Positions 32,072 to 45,080 of a stretch of DNA of 64,000 bases are shown piece by piece; position 1 is the stretch's first letter, and each line of letters begins with the position of its first letter. A program made the position numbers and the translations under genes. Origin of the DNA: Pyrus communis. Its lineage: Eukaryota > Streptophyta > Magnoliopsida > Rosales > Rosaceae. The notes under the pieces are model-generated. The model saw nothing but the letters and a program-made list of their open reading frames with translations. It ran no database searches and had not been told where the DNA came from. Location of the stretch: positions 17,427,799 to 17,491,798 of the forward strand of contig NC_084813.1 of NCBI RefSeq assembly GCF_963583255.1. Direction: 5' to 3'.

Positions 32072-34775
32072 TCATGGCCTTGGGCTTACGCGCTCGGAGA
32101 CCACCAAGTCTGTGTTTTCTTCATTTGCAGACTTGTCCAAGCGATCAGCGGCTTTTAGAACCTACAAAAAACAATGATAAAATTCATTGATAACGACATG
32201 ACCAAATGCGATTCATGCCTGCTATGTATAGTTACTTTCATCAAAGTTAAATCACCTCGGCATCCCAATTTGTTCTGGCAGTGAGAACAATTAGCACTAC
32301 TGTTTGTAAAAAAACTCCGATAAGCATCCCCCACCAAATCCCCTGAAAAAAAAAGCCAAAATGCTTTAGGTTCTATCAGCATTCCTCACAAAGTAACAAC
32401 TGTACGGAATGAGTGGGGGAGCAAGTGAACTTACCGCGACTCCCATACTAGCTTTGAAGCCAAGAAGACATCCAACTGGAAAACCAATTATATAGTAACA
32501 AACGAGGTTGACATAAGCCACCACATCTTGCCATCCGCTTCCAATTGCCACACCTAAATTCCACACATATGAAATTAGAAATGATTGTAAACATTTGTAT
32601 GAGAGGACCTGGTTTGTTCATCTGCACTGCATCTTCCATCATATATCAATACCTGAGAGTATTGGTTGAATGCCATTCAAGAAAACGGAAACAACTAGCA
32701 ATGGAGTTAAATCCAACACCGCCTCAACAACATCAGCATCACTTGTAAATAGCTTGCTAAGTCCAACTCGGAATATTAATATAATCGCACTGAAGATTAT
32801 ACTAATCAGGATGCTAGTTCCGTTCACTACAAACACTGAAAATTTCGCCACCTTTGGATGACCAGCCCCTAACTCGTTACTGACTCGGACACTGCATAAG
32901 CCAAGTCATCTTATTATGATTATATCACTTCCAATTATTGGACCTGTAAAGGAAAATTTTGAATTCTTATGAGCAGCTTTTTTTTTTTTTTTTTTTTTTT
33001 TTTGTCACAAACCTGGCCGCTGCGCTTAGGCCCAACATAAATTGCAAACTGAAGTTCCAGTAGTTCATGCTGGAATTGTTCATCACATAAGAACATGTAA
33101 AAGTTAGGTATAATAATAGCAATCATGGTTCAATAACTCATGAAATAATTAAACTGGTAATGAAGTTCCCAGTTAACAAAAAAAAAAAAAAAAATCCGTA
33201 CTTACCAAATAGAAATGGAGTCTAGTGAGATTGTAGGGTTGGGGAGGAGCCCTGATATTAGTGTTAGCCCTTGGTTGTACCATATCTCCAAACTACATTC
33301 ATTCACAAAAGGAAAAAGATATTAGCATGTGAAGGTTTCAGAAAAGATAGGGAACTAAGGGTTTAACCATTTAGTAAAGCTATATACACATTCTCCAATA
33401 GAGATGGGCCGAACTGTTATATATAGGACTACATTAGAGTGTGTTAGCAACGTAGTCAACTTTGTGTGTCTAAATAGTTTTTGTCAAAATTTACACACGA
33501 GTAATGATATAGACACCACATTTTTTTTAGACCACATTAGCAAACCGCCTTATTTGCTGAGTAATTGATACATCAGCTTCTACATAATTAAGATCGTTAA
33601 CTAATGTGGTCTAAAAAAGCCAAGGTGGTCGCATTTGTAATTTTGCATTATTGTTTCACCTACCAGAGCATAATAGCAGAGGCAACAGTCAACTTGAAAT
33701 AAGGCCACATCCCTTTGAAGGCTTTCCAAGAGAAGCCAGTCCAAGTCTCCTTGCACTTGGGACTCAAAAGAATGTAAAGCCCATATATAATGACAAGAAG
33801 CCACCAAGAGAAGCTTAGTGTAAGAGCAGCCCCAGTTAGGCCATAATCCACAACAAAAACCACCACCCAATTGAGAAGAATGTGAAGGATGAAAACTCCA
33901 ACCGACATGTAAGCCAAGGGGTTGACTATGTTTTGAGCTTGAAGGAACCTCTGCTGGGGGCAGTTTATGGCAAATGCAAAAAGCTGAGGAATAATTCCTC
34001 TTGCAAAGATTTGGCCTTGCACTGCTATTTCTTCTGATTGCCCAATGGCTACGAGGATAGGACCTGACCACCAATACACAAATGAGAGGAGGATTGCTGC
34101 TCCCAAGTGCAAGATGATTGCTCTTTGGCATATGATTCCCATTGCTGGCAATTGCTTGGCCCCATATGCTTGCCCACACACAGTTTGCACAGCACTTGCC
34201 ATTCCCAACTTTGATTCCAAACCGAGAATTAAGAAACAAGAACCAGAAAGTATTAATTCAACCACCGAAAAGAAAAATAGAAGAAAACATAGATATGAAA
34301 TTGCGCTACATGAATTATTGAGAGAGTTATTGACACTTCAAAATAATCATCATGAACCCCTTAAGGTAAAAAAAACAAAGAAGGAATGCATTATGACTAT
34401 TTTGGAACGTTAATACTGTTCCCATTTTTTATTAATTAGTTATATTATTTGGCTACAAACCATAATCCCATAAGCCAGACCCTGAATTCCCACACTAGCG
34501 ATAGAGGCTCCGGCAAGCTCCAAGGCACTCAAATGCCCACAAAACATGAGGGTGACAAAGCTGAGCATATAGTTGAATACGGAAACAATAATAGATGAAC
34601 CAGATAAAATCCATAGGAGTCTTGACTCCCAAACCACCAGCCTAGGCCACCATCGGAGTGACACTGGCCGGTGCCCTAGAAACTCTTCAACAGCAGGGGA
34701 TGACAAATCAGCAAGCTGAGAATGCGTGTCAAATCCGAGAAGCAACGGCTGCTGGATCTCCTCCACCGATCCCAT
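32072..34775 (-). CDS. MATE efflux transporter (DETOXIFICATION family), intact
   Basis: A multidrug and toxic compound extrusion carrier, expected to be a 12-helix membrane antiporter (plant DTX family, DTX40-like in my reading). Eight exons on the minus strand: 34461-34775, 33664-34208, 33206-33292, 33013-33069, 32653-32891, 32435-32553, 32256-32342, 32072-32161. They sum to 1539 bp (512 aa plus stop), with GT-AG borders and preserved frame at every junction. Family landmarks: [97 protein letters not shown] and TARTNWDAE at the end. Start ATG 34775 fits the family's acidic N-terminus ([14 protein letters not shown]). Substrate cannot be told from sequence. Unit C carries a truncated copy. 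Confidence 0.93.
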
Positions 34776-37700
34776 GGTTGGTTAGCCGTGCCACCACTAC
34801 TTGAGGATTCTAGAAGTGTGTGTTACTTGGAAGAGGCAAGGGCCGACTTTCTTGTACTAAGTCTGGCCAGACAAATTGGATATATATAATTGTACATGAA
34901 ACCGTCAGGTTTAACTACCATTCACAGAAGTTAGGTACTTTACAGACATTGTATTCATGTGCTACCTTGCAAGAGAATAACCACAATCGCAAGAGAATGA
35001 GAACAACTTTCCTTGATTGCAAATTCCAAGTCATTGGAAACAATACTGGAAGTTGTACTTTAGAATTTATTACAGATGATTCTGTTGTGACAGGTTAGAG
35101 TTTGGTGTCTCTCCTTTTCAGATTGAAATCATACCAACAAGATTACAGGATGTGTCTCTTCTTCTCAAACACGTGTGTAGCTACAGGTCAACAGAATTTT
35201 GGTATCTTAATTAATTTTAGGTAGAATTTTGGTCTAGTAATTAAAAAGTGGGATCGGATTATGCTATCATATTATATTATTTGTGTAAAGTCTTTTGACG
35301 GGCGGCTACTGTTTTGAAAAATTGTATTGCTAATTATTTGGGACTAGTGCTCCAAGCGTGGTCCATTATTTGCTTGACCTGACGTGATCAGCAAGGTTTA
35401 TTTTGTTAGTTTTTTTTTATTAAAATGATAAAATGTCACTTTCACTCTAGCATTGTTATCATGGGAAAAAATATTACTGTGAATATATTGAAAAAGAAGA
35501 AATAAAGATACAATAACCTAGAAAGGAATTGTTTTGTTAGTTAGAAGAAGGTCCGAATGTGAGTTTAAGAATTGTATTGCGAATCATTTGTAATTATTGT
35601 TTCAAAGGAGCCCCATTTGTTTTCTAACAAAGAAATCTCGATGGAGATTTTATTGATGAATGAGAGAAAGAAGTTACCCTTGATTAGAGGGAATATAAAT
35701 TTAAAATCCATGAATCCTGAACCCTAAACAAAACCTAAACCCCCGAAGGGTATGAACTTTCAAAAGAAGCACAACGTTTGGGTCGGGTTGTTGAGAATGA
35801 ATTTCATATTGATGAGATGAGCGACTTTGTATGTGCTTATAAGTAAGTTGGGTTACTCTCCATATTGCCAATTGGTTTTATGGTGAAACCTCTTAACTTT
35901 CTTCATGATATCAGAGCAGGTTGTCTGATGTGTAAAGCCCAATGGTCACACGTGCTCCACATTATCCCTTGTGTTGTCCACATGTTTAGCTTGAAAATCC
36001 GCTACACGTGAGGGGGCTTGTTGAGAATGAATCTCACATTGATGAGATGAGAGATCTTGCATGTGCTTATAAGTAAGATGAGTTACTCTCTATATTGTCA
36101 ATATGTTTCATGATGGAACATCAACTTTGTTTAGCGTGATGAGGGAGGTTTGTTTTGTTGGTCAGAGGGAAGAGAGATTTTCATTTTTCAATATACTTGG
36201 AACACAAGCCAATATGTACGTTGTCATATTACAAGTGAAGGGCACTTAATAATATAATATTATCTCTATTTATATTTTGACACATGGTGTACTAGTTTAT
36301 GTTTTTAGTTACATGAAAAATAATCTCTCTAGAAGGAGGTCACCAGGGATGCATGCAAACCTCTTCTTCCGGTTGATTACTTAAGAGGCTGCAATAATTC
36401 TATATTATATAGGTAAACAGTTGTGCTGATTAATTTGTAGAAGGACAGTTGGGCACACAGAGAGAGGAATCACCTAAAAATGCTTCAGTATATTTAATCC
36501 TAAATATTTAATCCTTTTTAACACTTTAGCATTTAATATTGTTAATTGCTTGCTTTGTGAACATGACTGCTAAAGATTGTAGCCAGAATTCTTGTTGAAA
36601 TTTTTACTCGATGTCATTGTCTCAAAAGCCACAACTTGATTAATTAATACTGGTTATACATGATGCCATGAGCTTTTTCATTACCTTCAACTTTCTTAGA
36701 ACATTAAAAAAATAAGGGGATACTGAACAGAGATATATACATGTAGTTTGTAAGTTTTAAGGAAGGGTTGTCTCCTAGATAGGTTGGAGTTCGGTGTCTC
36801 TCTCTTTTCCTGATCGAGACCATGCCAACAAGATTAATTATATTATTTGTGCATAGTTTTTCAAAGGGCGCCTGCTGTTTTGAAGAATTGTATTGCTAAT
36901 TATTTGTGATTATTAGTGCTCCAAAGGTGGTCCATTGTTAGGCCTAAATTGACTATATTTGTTTGGCCAATGATAGGATTTTTATTCCCTATTCAAATAG
37001 GATTAAAATTACATAAAATACTTAAAAGAGCACAAAATAGTCATAGTATAAATTCTCATTCAAGATTGTTCTCCAAAAAATTTGAATAAATAATTTCTAC
37101 TTAAAATTAATCCTTAATTAACTATTTAAGAACCTATTTTAGAAAAGGATTTGATATTATGAATTAAACTAATGAATACAGAATATTAAATAAAATAATT
37201 GAAATTGTTTTTGTAAATTAAATCGGCAGCAGGAAAGAAAACAATTTGAGAAAATTCGTTCGTAAAATGCATTAAGGTTTAGCCGTCACCGTTAACAATT
37301 CTATGTAATTTTACTATTTACTTATGAATTACATATGCAACTTTGAAGGTTAGGTTTTCCTATGTAATTTTACATATTGTACTTGTGGCATTTAAGGTAG
37401 AACGTATATCATACATGCAATATGTCTATAGTATTCAGATCAAATCTAAACATGCAAGACTCGCTAAGTTTTGTGAAAACCTTTTAAAAAATTATGCAAC
37501 CCTTAAGATGTGGCATTCACCTTAAGTGAAATTACAATTATATATTAATCACAAGAACCATTAATTGATTCCAGGGTGTGTTGCAACAGCAATTGCATCA
37601 ACTTATTTGTCTAAACATCCTATTGGTGATTAGGCATCATGATGTGTAGACAGTTTAAACATAGTGATTAACAATTCAAAATATCCATGCATAATATCAT

Positions 37701-39084
37701 AAGCATTCCAATAAATACTACATATTTATGCTAATGGTCGGGGCTCGCCTTAACAAAAGGAATTAGTTACACACAATTATAATAAAAAAGCAAAATATTA
37801 TTAAGAAGAAAGGATAGAAAACACCCTCGAAACAAATCATCAAAATCGCTCTAAACCAAGGTCTACTCCCCCAAAAACGTTATTGCCACCAAAAAGCCTA
37901 ATTAGGCCTGAAACATCACTCTCGTGTAAATCTCAATCTTTTAATGTCTTTTAATGTGTTTTATGATTTTTAATCTCAATCTTTGTCTATAATATACTAT
38001 AAAAATAAAGAAATAAATAAAACTTAAATTTTAAAATTTATATAGAATAATAATTAATAAACAATAAATACATATTCATTATATCTATTGTATTTTATAG
38101 TAAGTTTTTTTTAGTAGTTTAAAAAATTAAAATCATCAAAATAACTTTTTTCTTATCGTGTTGAAATAGGTTACCATGTCACTTTCCTGTAAACCTGTTA
38201 GGGACCCACTATTAAAGGGTTATTATCGTGTGACCCGATAATGACCTGATTAGTTATCGTGTTGACCCGAAACCCATTATTTTCGTGTCATTTACGTGTT
38301 GTGTTAACGGGTCGTGTAAGAAATTGTCAGATTTAGTACCTCCAACTTTCTATTTCAAATCATTCTCGTTCAAAAAAGAAAAAAAAGAGATATATACATG
38401 TAAATAATCTCTACATTATTTTCTATTAGTAAGTTTTGAGGAAGGATTGTCTCCATGAAGGATACTATACATTGTAATCTTGAAACTCTCCTGGAAGGGT
38501 AAGTTAAAATCTATCATTCATATTTCTACACATACATAAAAAAAAAGTCAAGATTCTGTCATAAAATTATTTGATGGTATGAGGGGTAGCTCAACCACTT
38601 AAAAACACATATAAAGTCATTTTTCTTTGATGTGAGATTCATATCCTACAAATAAGTACATTTTAGCAGAGCCCTCATACTCAACAAATATTAGGTGACT
38701 GTTATGTCTATTTTGGTATTATACAAAACTATAATACTTTTACATTAAAAATGCATTTTTTTTCCATTGATTTGTTACTCACAACACTTTTCAAAAGAAA
38801 GTTTATCAAATACTCAATTGTTTTATTTTACAAATGATTATTCTCAATGCATAACAAAAGCCTTTTTTTTCTTTAAATGGTACAATAATTCCAAACTAGC
38901 CCTACATCTAATACATACATAATATTACAATGAAAACAACATTTATTTTTCACTCTGTCATGATAAACAAAAGCGGATCTACATCAAATGGAGAAGAAAA
39001 TAATGTGCTAGGCTCATGTGTTGATGCCGAACCAACATCCCAAACCTGTTTTACTCGAGTTTGGACATAATCAACGTCAAAATT
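34776..39084. other. Intergenic of unit B with duplicated blocks
   Basis: No gene recognised. 35240-35700 matches 45180-45660 and parts of 700-914. 35700-36360 matches 11750-12060. 36420-37380 matches 12190-13140. 37740-37920 matches 13165-13340, and 38380-39080 matches 13840-14440. A repeat with TTGAGAATGAATYTCACATTGATG occurs at 35792 and 36023, beside ggcttgttgagaatg. 38160-38340 is rich in GGGTCGTGT/CGTGT words, like 515-690. Confidence 0.55.
38160..38340. repeat. Dispersed repeat rich in CGTGT/GACCCG words
   Basis: Words such as tcgtgtgacccgataatgac, cgtgttgacccgaaaccc and aacgggtcgtgt recur, mirrored (mostly reverse-complement sense) at 515-690. This type is a common decayed DNA-transposon end in plants. 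Boundaries and duplications were not identified. Confidence 0.35.
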
Positions 39085-39985
39085 TTATTGGACATCAAAA
39101 TCTTTCACTGATAATTGAATTCCCTGCAGCTCCACTTCTACTTCTTTCATAGTAGGACGCTTTTTTCCATTCAAATTCAAGCAACGTTTAGCAACTACCA
39201 TGATCTCTTCCTTGCTGGCATCTTTCACAACTCGGGCATCAAGAATATCGAACAAACGATTCTTGTCCATGGAAAGAAGAAAATAATGTGATAGGCTCAT
39301 GGGTTCTTGTGACTTTGTCTTAAAAATTGGTTTTTTTCCTGTCAATAGCTCAACAAGGACCACTCCATAGCTATAAACGTCACTCTTGTCTGTAAATTGG
39401 CTACTCTGAAAGTACTCCGGGTCCAAATAACCGAACGTTCCATTTACCTGTGTCATGGTAAGGTGTGTTTTGTCAATGGTGACAGATCGTGATGTCCCAA
39501 AGTCTGCCACTTTGGCTCTGTATTTATCATCCAACAGTATGTTCGAAGACTTGACGTCTCCGTGGTAAATAGGACTGGATTGCCGAGTGTAAGTATGATA
39601 GTGCTCCTGCAACTTCGGTTGCAACTCGTAACCGCATTTCCCATGTAAGAGGAAACTCCTCATTTTGGTGCTGAATATAATGAGAGTCTTCCATTGTGTA
39701 TAAACTCGTAAACCAAAAGGGGTACTTCAGTCTCCAAACAGCAACCCATTAATTTAACCACATTCTTTTGAATAACTTGTGACAGAATGACAATTTCATT
39801 GACGAATTGGCTCACTTCGTCTCCACTAACTACACTTTTCGACTTCTTGACAGCAACGATTTTCCCATTTGCTAACATTCCTTTGTATACGGCACCTTGG
39901 CCTCCCTGACCAAGGATTCTCTCTACACTGAAATGGTCCGTGGCGTTTTCTATCTCCTCTGCATGCACTGAACAATTTATTTTGG
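39085..39985 (-). pseudogene. Truncated WAK-like kinase (unit B)
   Basis: Minus strand, only the kinase part of the gene is kept. It begins within the juxtamembrane region at about 39985, then [40 protein letters not shown] and [20 protein letters not shown] frameshift lies near 39660-39680. The rest continues in another frame: [75 protein letters not shown], stopping at 39085 before the usual tail. The catalytic-loop motif HRD reads HGD, and NLA is missing in [11 protein letters not shown]. Upstream exons and membrane segment are gone, replaced by unrelated repeat sequence. Likely dead. Confidence 0.9.
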
Positions 39986-40680
39986 GTACAGTACAAAAAA
40001 CTACCTCAACTATTAGTGTCACGACATTTTCACAGCTCATTTTAGAATTTGGTCTAATGTTATACCTTCCGTTATTTGACCGTTTACTTTTCAGTTAAAT
40101 GTTGATGTGACTTGATTCGGAATCTACTTTTTATTAAAAAAAAAATTATTAAAAAATTATTAAAAATTAAAAAAATTAAAAATTAAAAAAAAACCCTCAA
40201 TTTGTCCCTCCTCCTCCCCCTCCTCCTCCTCCTCTCTGTTCTGGCCCACCGTGTCGTCATCTCTTTTCATACCACCTTTCTCCTGGTGATCAAGAACCGG
40301 CGTCTTCAAATCATGATGATGAAGCAACATGATAGAAGAAGATGATGGTGCCAAATTGAGATTTTAGTTGTGTGATGGAGGCTGGAGCTTTCGTGGGTGT
40401 TCATGGTGGTGGGCGTGACGTGGTTGTTGGGTGGAGGACAGAAATTTTGGTGCAAGTGTTGGTGACCCTTTAGTCGGAAAATGCTTGGTTTTCGGTCTGC
40501 CATACCCAGACAACGGAGGATGATGGAAGAGAGAGAGAGGTACGTTAATTAAATATTAAGTTTTTTTAATTGCTTTAAAGATGGGCCAGACCGTTGATAT
40601 AAATTCCACCTTAAATGCACAGATGTCAAGACCTGATTGGTGAAACTCCAAGTCAGCAAGAGTTCCCGTCACCTTCAAAA
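39986..40680. mobile_element. Unclassified repeat at the B/C junction
   Basis: Begins sharply inside the unit B kinase at about 39985 with TTTTGGGTACAGTACAAAAA, a start seen in dispersed plant repeats (from general familiarity). It includes an A/T-rich part, a (TCC)n-like tract at 40207-40235 and a purine-rich tract. Minus-strand frames of 64-65 codons here (40160-40503) are His/Pro-rich low complexity. It ends about where unit C homology starts. No TIR or TSD was found. Confidence 0.35.
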
Positions 40681-41412
40681 ATTTCTCATAACAATGGCTG
40701 CATAGCTCGAATCCAATTTTCTCGACTCAGACTGTGCATTTATTAGCCTTCAAATCTCCAATACCCTTTGTACCAGATTGGATTGATTTCAGTCATTTGT
40801 TTAATTTAAATTGGAATGATGGATGTAAGGTGATGGGGGCAAGGCAGAGATCGGTGTTGGGATAGAAGGTTCAACACTTTTTCCTGGGCATGAGATTGGT
40901 TTGGATTTTATGAAATTTAATGGTGGTGTTGTGTGAGTGTGGGGGACGAGAGACCATCATTGTTGGAGAAGGAATCAGGGATGAGCAAACAGTTTCTCCT
41001 TGTTTTTTTTTAATTTTTTTAAAATAAAAAAAAATAAAAAAAATAAAAAATAAAAACTCATAAGAAAGTATAAATTAGCACCAGAGGCTAGCTGGGAATT
41101 GAAAAAAGAAATTAACTGGTATATGTACACACCCTAACGCATACTTAGGTGGTGTTTATGCAAATTTCTCTAATAATTATTTATTATTTGAGTTATATCT
41201 ACTATTATTTTGTCAAATTATAAAACTAACAGCATACCTAAGATCATGTCCTTTTCAGTCATTTTACATAGTCAAAGTACTTGTAATAAAAATTTACCAA
41301 ATATTTTAATACTGTTTTTTTTTAATTAATCAATAATAGCAAAAAAATTAGCTCTTAATTTCAAAAATGTTATTTTTTATTAAAAAAAAACAAAATTCAA
41401 TTCCATCCAAAA

Positions 41413-42593
41413 TGTGACAACCCGTTGCGGAATTTTCAAACCGTAAGTGTGAAAGGACGATTTTGCCCTTAGTATGAATTTTCGTTGTGTGGTTGTTTTT
41501 GAGCTTGGTTTGGGCTGGTTGTGGACCACACACATTTCCCCACACACACACTCACCCTTTCCCTGCCATGCACCCTGTCCCGAGCCATTTCCCTCTCCCA
41601 TTTCCATTCCCATTGTACGGACACACCCCAAATCTCTCCAAATCTTCACAAATCGAAGAAACAAAGTACATATTCATGCTCGTGAGGTCCGTAGGAGTTC
41701 AACCATACCCATTTCAGGTAAGGATACCTTCGTTTTCACGTCGAACTCGGGATACCCTGATTTTGTCACTATTCATGCACACGTTAATTCTTGTGTTTAT
41801 GAGAATTTCAAGCTTGTAGGAAGCTTGGTGAGGTCCTTAGGAGGCTCGGGGTGGTTCGTTTGAAGGTTTTGGACGTCGGGATCGTGAGTTACAAGGTTGG
41901 CCGGAGTTGGTGGTGTTTTCCCGGCGAGATTCCGTGGATTTTAGCACTTGAAAGTGGTATGGATTTGTTCCTCTCGTTGTAAGCTTCATTTTGGTACCAA
42001 TTTTGTGAAATTTGGTTGAAAAACGAAGAAGATATGAAGGTTTGAAGTTTTTACGATTTTCCGGGGCCGGCGCCGGAGCCTCGGCAGAGAAGACGACGGA
42101 ATATTCCGTCAGTTTGGACGGAATATTCCTAACAGCGTTAACGGAATCCGTTAAAGTTAACGGAATATTCCTGACGGCGTTAACTGACGCCGTCAGCGTG
42201 CCAGGCACGTGCTTGCGCGTGGCCGGCGCGTGGGGGCGCGTGCGACGGTGAAAATTTTTTCTAAAAATATAGGGATGTTCCTGAGGTTGAGTAGATCACG
42301 TTGGTGTATTCATACACCCCATTTGAGCATTGTATGAGAAGTTATTTCATAAGGTTGGTTATGTGTTTTAAAATTAACGTTTTTATAGTTGTTTCGCATA
42401 TAGGTGAGACCTATCCCGAGGACGAGCGCGGTCACTCGAGGCAAGGGGGTTACGACCCTTCTACATACCAGTGAGTGGGCTTTTGGTTTTCCGTATATAC
42501 CTATATACTTATACTTTTCCCAGAAAGTGAAATGAAACGTTTATTCGTTTATATGCCATGCATTATGTTGCTGTTTGTTTATGCATTGTTAGT

Positions 42594-42628
<35 letters not shown>

Positions 42629-43471
42629 GTGCTGCGGACGCACAGGTAAGTGCCAAGTGAGTTATGATTTATGTTTACATTCAGTAGTGAATTGAGATGC
42701 ATATAGAGAGCTCATAACTTGCACCCCCGGTGTTAGCGCTCCCGCCCAGAGTCGGGCACAGTCCTTCATGTGATGTTCACCTGCCGCACCACACGCTCAT
42801 CTTGGATCCAATTTAGGTGCACAGTCCTGTCGTATAGACCACTTTAGGTGGTTCCGACTCGTGTGCAGGTATAGTTAGTGAGATGGAGATTTGAGCTCTA
42901 GATTCAGCCGTACAGGTCACGTTAGGTGACTCCGATTGACAGATTTTATGGCATTGATGTGATATTACCTGAGCACTTGCATTTTACTACGAGGATTTGG
43001 CATAGTATATTTTCCGAGCATGATTTATATATATGTATATTATATTTTCTAGGAAGTATACAGGTTTTACGGCGAGGGGTTAGAACTTGTTTATGAAATG
43101 GTTTTTGAAAAGCTTTGTTTTTGCCCATTCACACTTTTTGTTTTGCGCCCCTCCAGGTTCTAGTTGGCTAGCACTTCTGGTGGCTTCCCTGAGGATTTCC
43201 CCGGCATATCTGACAGACTATTACCAGTGTAGGACCACCTTTGGGTGTGCTTTTGTAGTGTCGTTTTCTCCCGGATTGCATTAGGTCTTCGTGCTCTGAA
43301 CTTTGTGTTCACACTTACGCTTGCACATGTTTGTTATTACCTCGTGTAAAGCCGGATTTTATTTATTCGTACTATTTTTTATTATTATTTTATTAGCTTC
43401 CGCACTGTGCACATGGTTACGTCACTTCCACGTGACGGCCAGCATGCCCTGATCTCGATCGGGGTGTGTCA
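41413..43471 (+). mobile_element. Solo LTR of about 2.06 kb in unit C
   Basis: Starts TGTGACAACCCGTTGCGG and ends CGGGGTGTGTCA. Perfect 5-bp duplications CAAAA lie at 41408-41412 and 43472-43476. The empty site is visible in unit B at about 31405 (tccaaaat...). No gag or pol is present. GC-rich parts contain repeated GTTAACGGAAT / ggcgttaac words (42120-42190) and a TTTAGGTGG/GTTAGGTGA repeat (42805-42925). A (TA)n run lies at 42599-42625. Length and ends suggest a Ty3/Gypsy-type solo LTR, but the superfamily is not proven. Confidence 0.8.
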
Positions 43472-43476
43472 CAAAA

Positions 43477-44394
43477 TCCCACGTACTTAAATAGCCAGAA
43501 ATACCCTCAATTTATACAAATAACCAGTTGTTGATTAAAATATTCTTTGTACTATAAGATGTGATGAACGATACCTGGGTATTCGCATATAGATATATTA
43601 CTAGAACAAAAGAAGAACTGGAAAATGATAAAAATCAGCAAAAAATTAAAAAAATTAAAAAAAAAACAAAAAAACAAAAACAAAAAACAAAAAACGAAGC
43701 AATTTGCAAATAATGATTTGTAGGAGAAGTGGATACTGATTCAGTCAGAACTACTACAATTGCTGTATAATCACAAAGGCAATAATTTGGTTAAAAACTA
43801 CAGAAGCAAAATATTTGATTTAATATTGCACAGATTATTAATACAATTAATTGACAATTCCCAAACCAAGATAAGAAGAATGAAAATACACAGAAAGAAA
43901 ATTTGGCATTTCAAACAGTAGCAGTCACTGATGTTCTAGTTGAATATGGGACCACGTATTATATTGCCCAGATAATACATGTGTCAAAAAGTGATTATGT
44001 TGGAACTTTAAATAAATAAAAAATCGACGGTGAAATTTTTTTTCTCACTAATTTTTCTCCATCTGCATTTTGTCTTTATCTTTGTCTTTCAGTACCTAGA
44101 CAAATTGCCACAATTACAGAGCCAATACATATGGAACTCCAAACTGATAACAAAGAACCAAAAATCAGTGTAACCACATTTAGGTACTATCTATTTCTCC
44201 AGCCTTCCCAAAAATCGTGAAACCAAAGAAGAAAAAAAAGATACCGACTAAAACATGGAAAGAAATTAAAAAGAAAAAAAACAAAGACGAGGAAAAATTA
44301 AAATTAAAATTAACCATCTACACTCATCGTCGTTTTGAAGTGCATTTCAATTCATCACATGAAAACCTGCTTAAGTAAATGAGTTTGAACACTT
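43477..44394. other. Intergenic of unit C, no gene seen
   Basis: 43480-43870 continues the alignment with 31410-31750. 43880-44330 is A-rich sequence with no counterpart in unit B. Nothing coding was recognised. Confidence 0.5.
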
Positions 44395-45080
44395 TCATGG
44401 CCTTGGGCTAACACTCGCGGAGACCACCAAGTCTATGTTTTCTTCATTTGCAAACTTGTCCAAGCAATCAGCGGCTTTTAGAACCTACAAAAAACCATGA
44501 TAAAATTCATTGATAACGAACTGACCAAATGCGATTCATGCTGCTATATATAGTTACTTTCATCAAAGTTAAATTACCTCGGCATCCCAATTTGTTCTGG
44601 CAGTGAGAACAATTAGAACTACTGTTTGTAAAAAAACTCCGATAAGCATCCCCCACCAAATCCCCTGAAAAAAAAAAGGCCAAAATGCATCAGGTTCTAT
44701 CAGCAGTCCTCACAAAGTAACAACTGTACGGAATGAGTGGGGGAGCAAGTGAACTTACCGCGACTCCCATACTAGCTTTGAAGCCAAGAAGACATCCAAC
44801 TGGAAAACCAATTATATAGTAACAAACGAGGTTGACATAAGCCACCACATCTTGCCATCCGCTTCCAATTGCCACACCTAAATTCCACACATTTGAAATT
44901 AGAAATGATTGTAAACATTTGTATGAGAATACCTGGATTGTTCATCTGCACTGCATCTTCTATCATATATCGATACCTGAGAGTATTGGTTGAATGTCAT
45001 TCAAGAAAGCGGAAACAACTAGCAATGGAGTTAAATCCAGCACCGCCTCAACAACATCAGCATCACTTGTAAATAGCTTG
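44395..45080 (-). pseudogene. 3' fragment of a MATE transporter (unit C)
   Basis: Minus-strand copy of the last exons of the unit B MATE. Part of exon 5 starts at the break (45080; [19 protein letters not shown] reads the same except small changes such as FLNDIQ for FLNGIQ). Exon 6 ([20 protein letters not shown]), exon 7 ([18 protein letters not shown]) and exon 8 (VLKAADCLDKFANEENIDL...) with TGA at 44395 follow. Splice sites are still intact and substitutions few, so the loss is recent. Everything upstream of exon 5 is gone: at 45080 the sequence switches to unrelated A/T-rich DNA, then resumes intergenic homology at about 45180. Confidence 0.92.

Larger units (their letters stand above)
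30780..39985. repeat. Segmental duplication unit B
   Basis: Collinear with unit C (40680-48180): leader block, MATE gene, intergenic blocks, kinase gene, all in the same order and orientation, offset by about 9.9 kb at the start. It differs by an intact MATE, by lacking the solo LTRs found in C, and by the kinase being cut off at about 39985. Confidence 0.8.

Noticed and set aside
40160..40503. His/Pro-rich small frames
   Set aside because: Low-complexity sequence in a repeat at the duplication junction.
41474..42251. Open frames inside the 2-kb solo LTR
   Set aside because: They overlap in several frames and on both strands without domains; a consequence of GC-rich LTR sequence.
44395..45080. 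Second functional MATE gene
   Set aside because: Only part of exon 5 and exons 6-8 remain; upstream sequence is unrelated.
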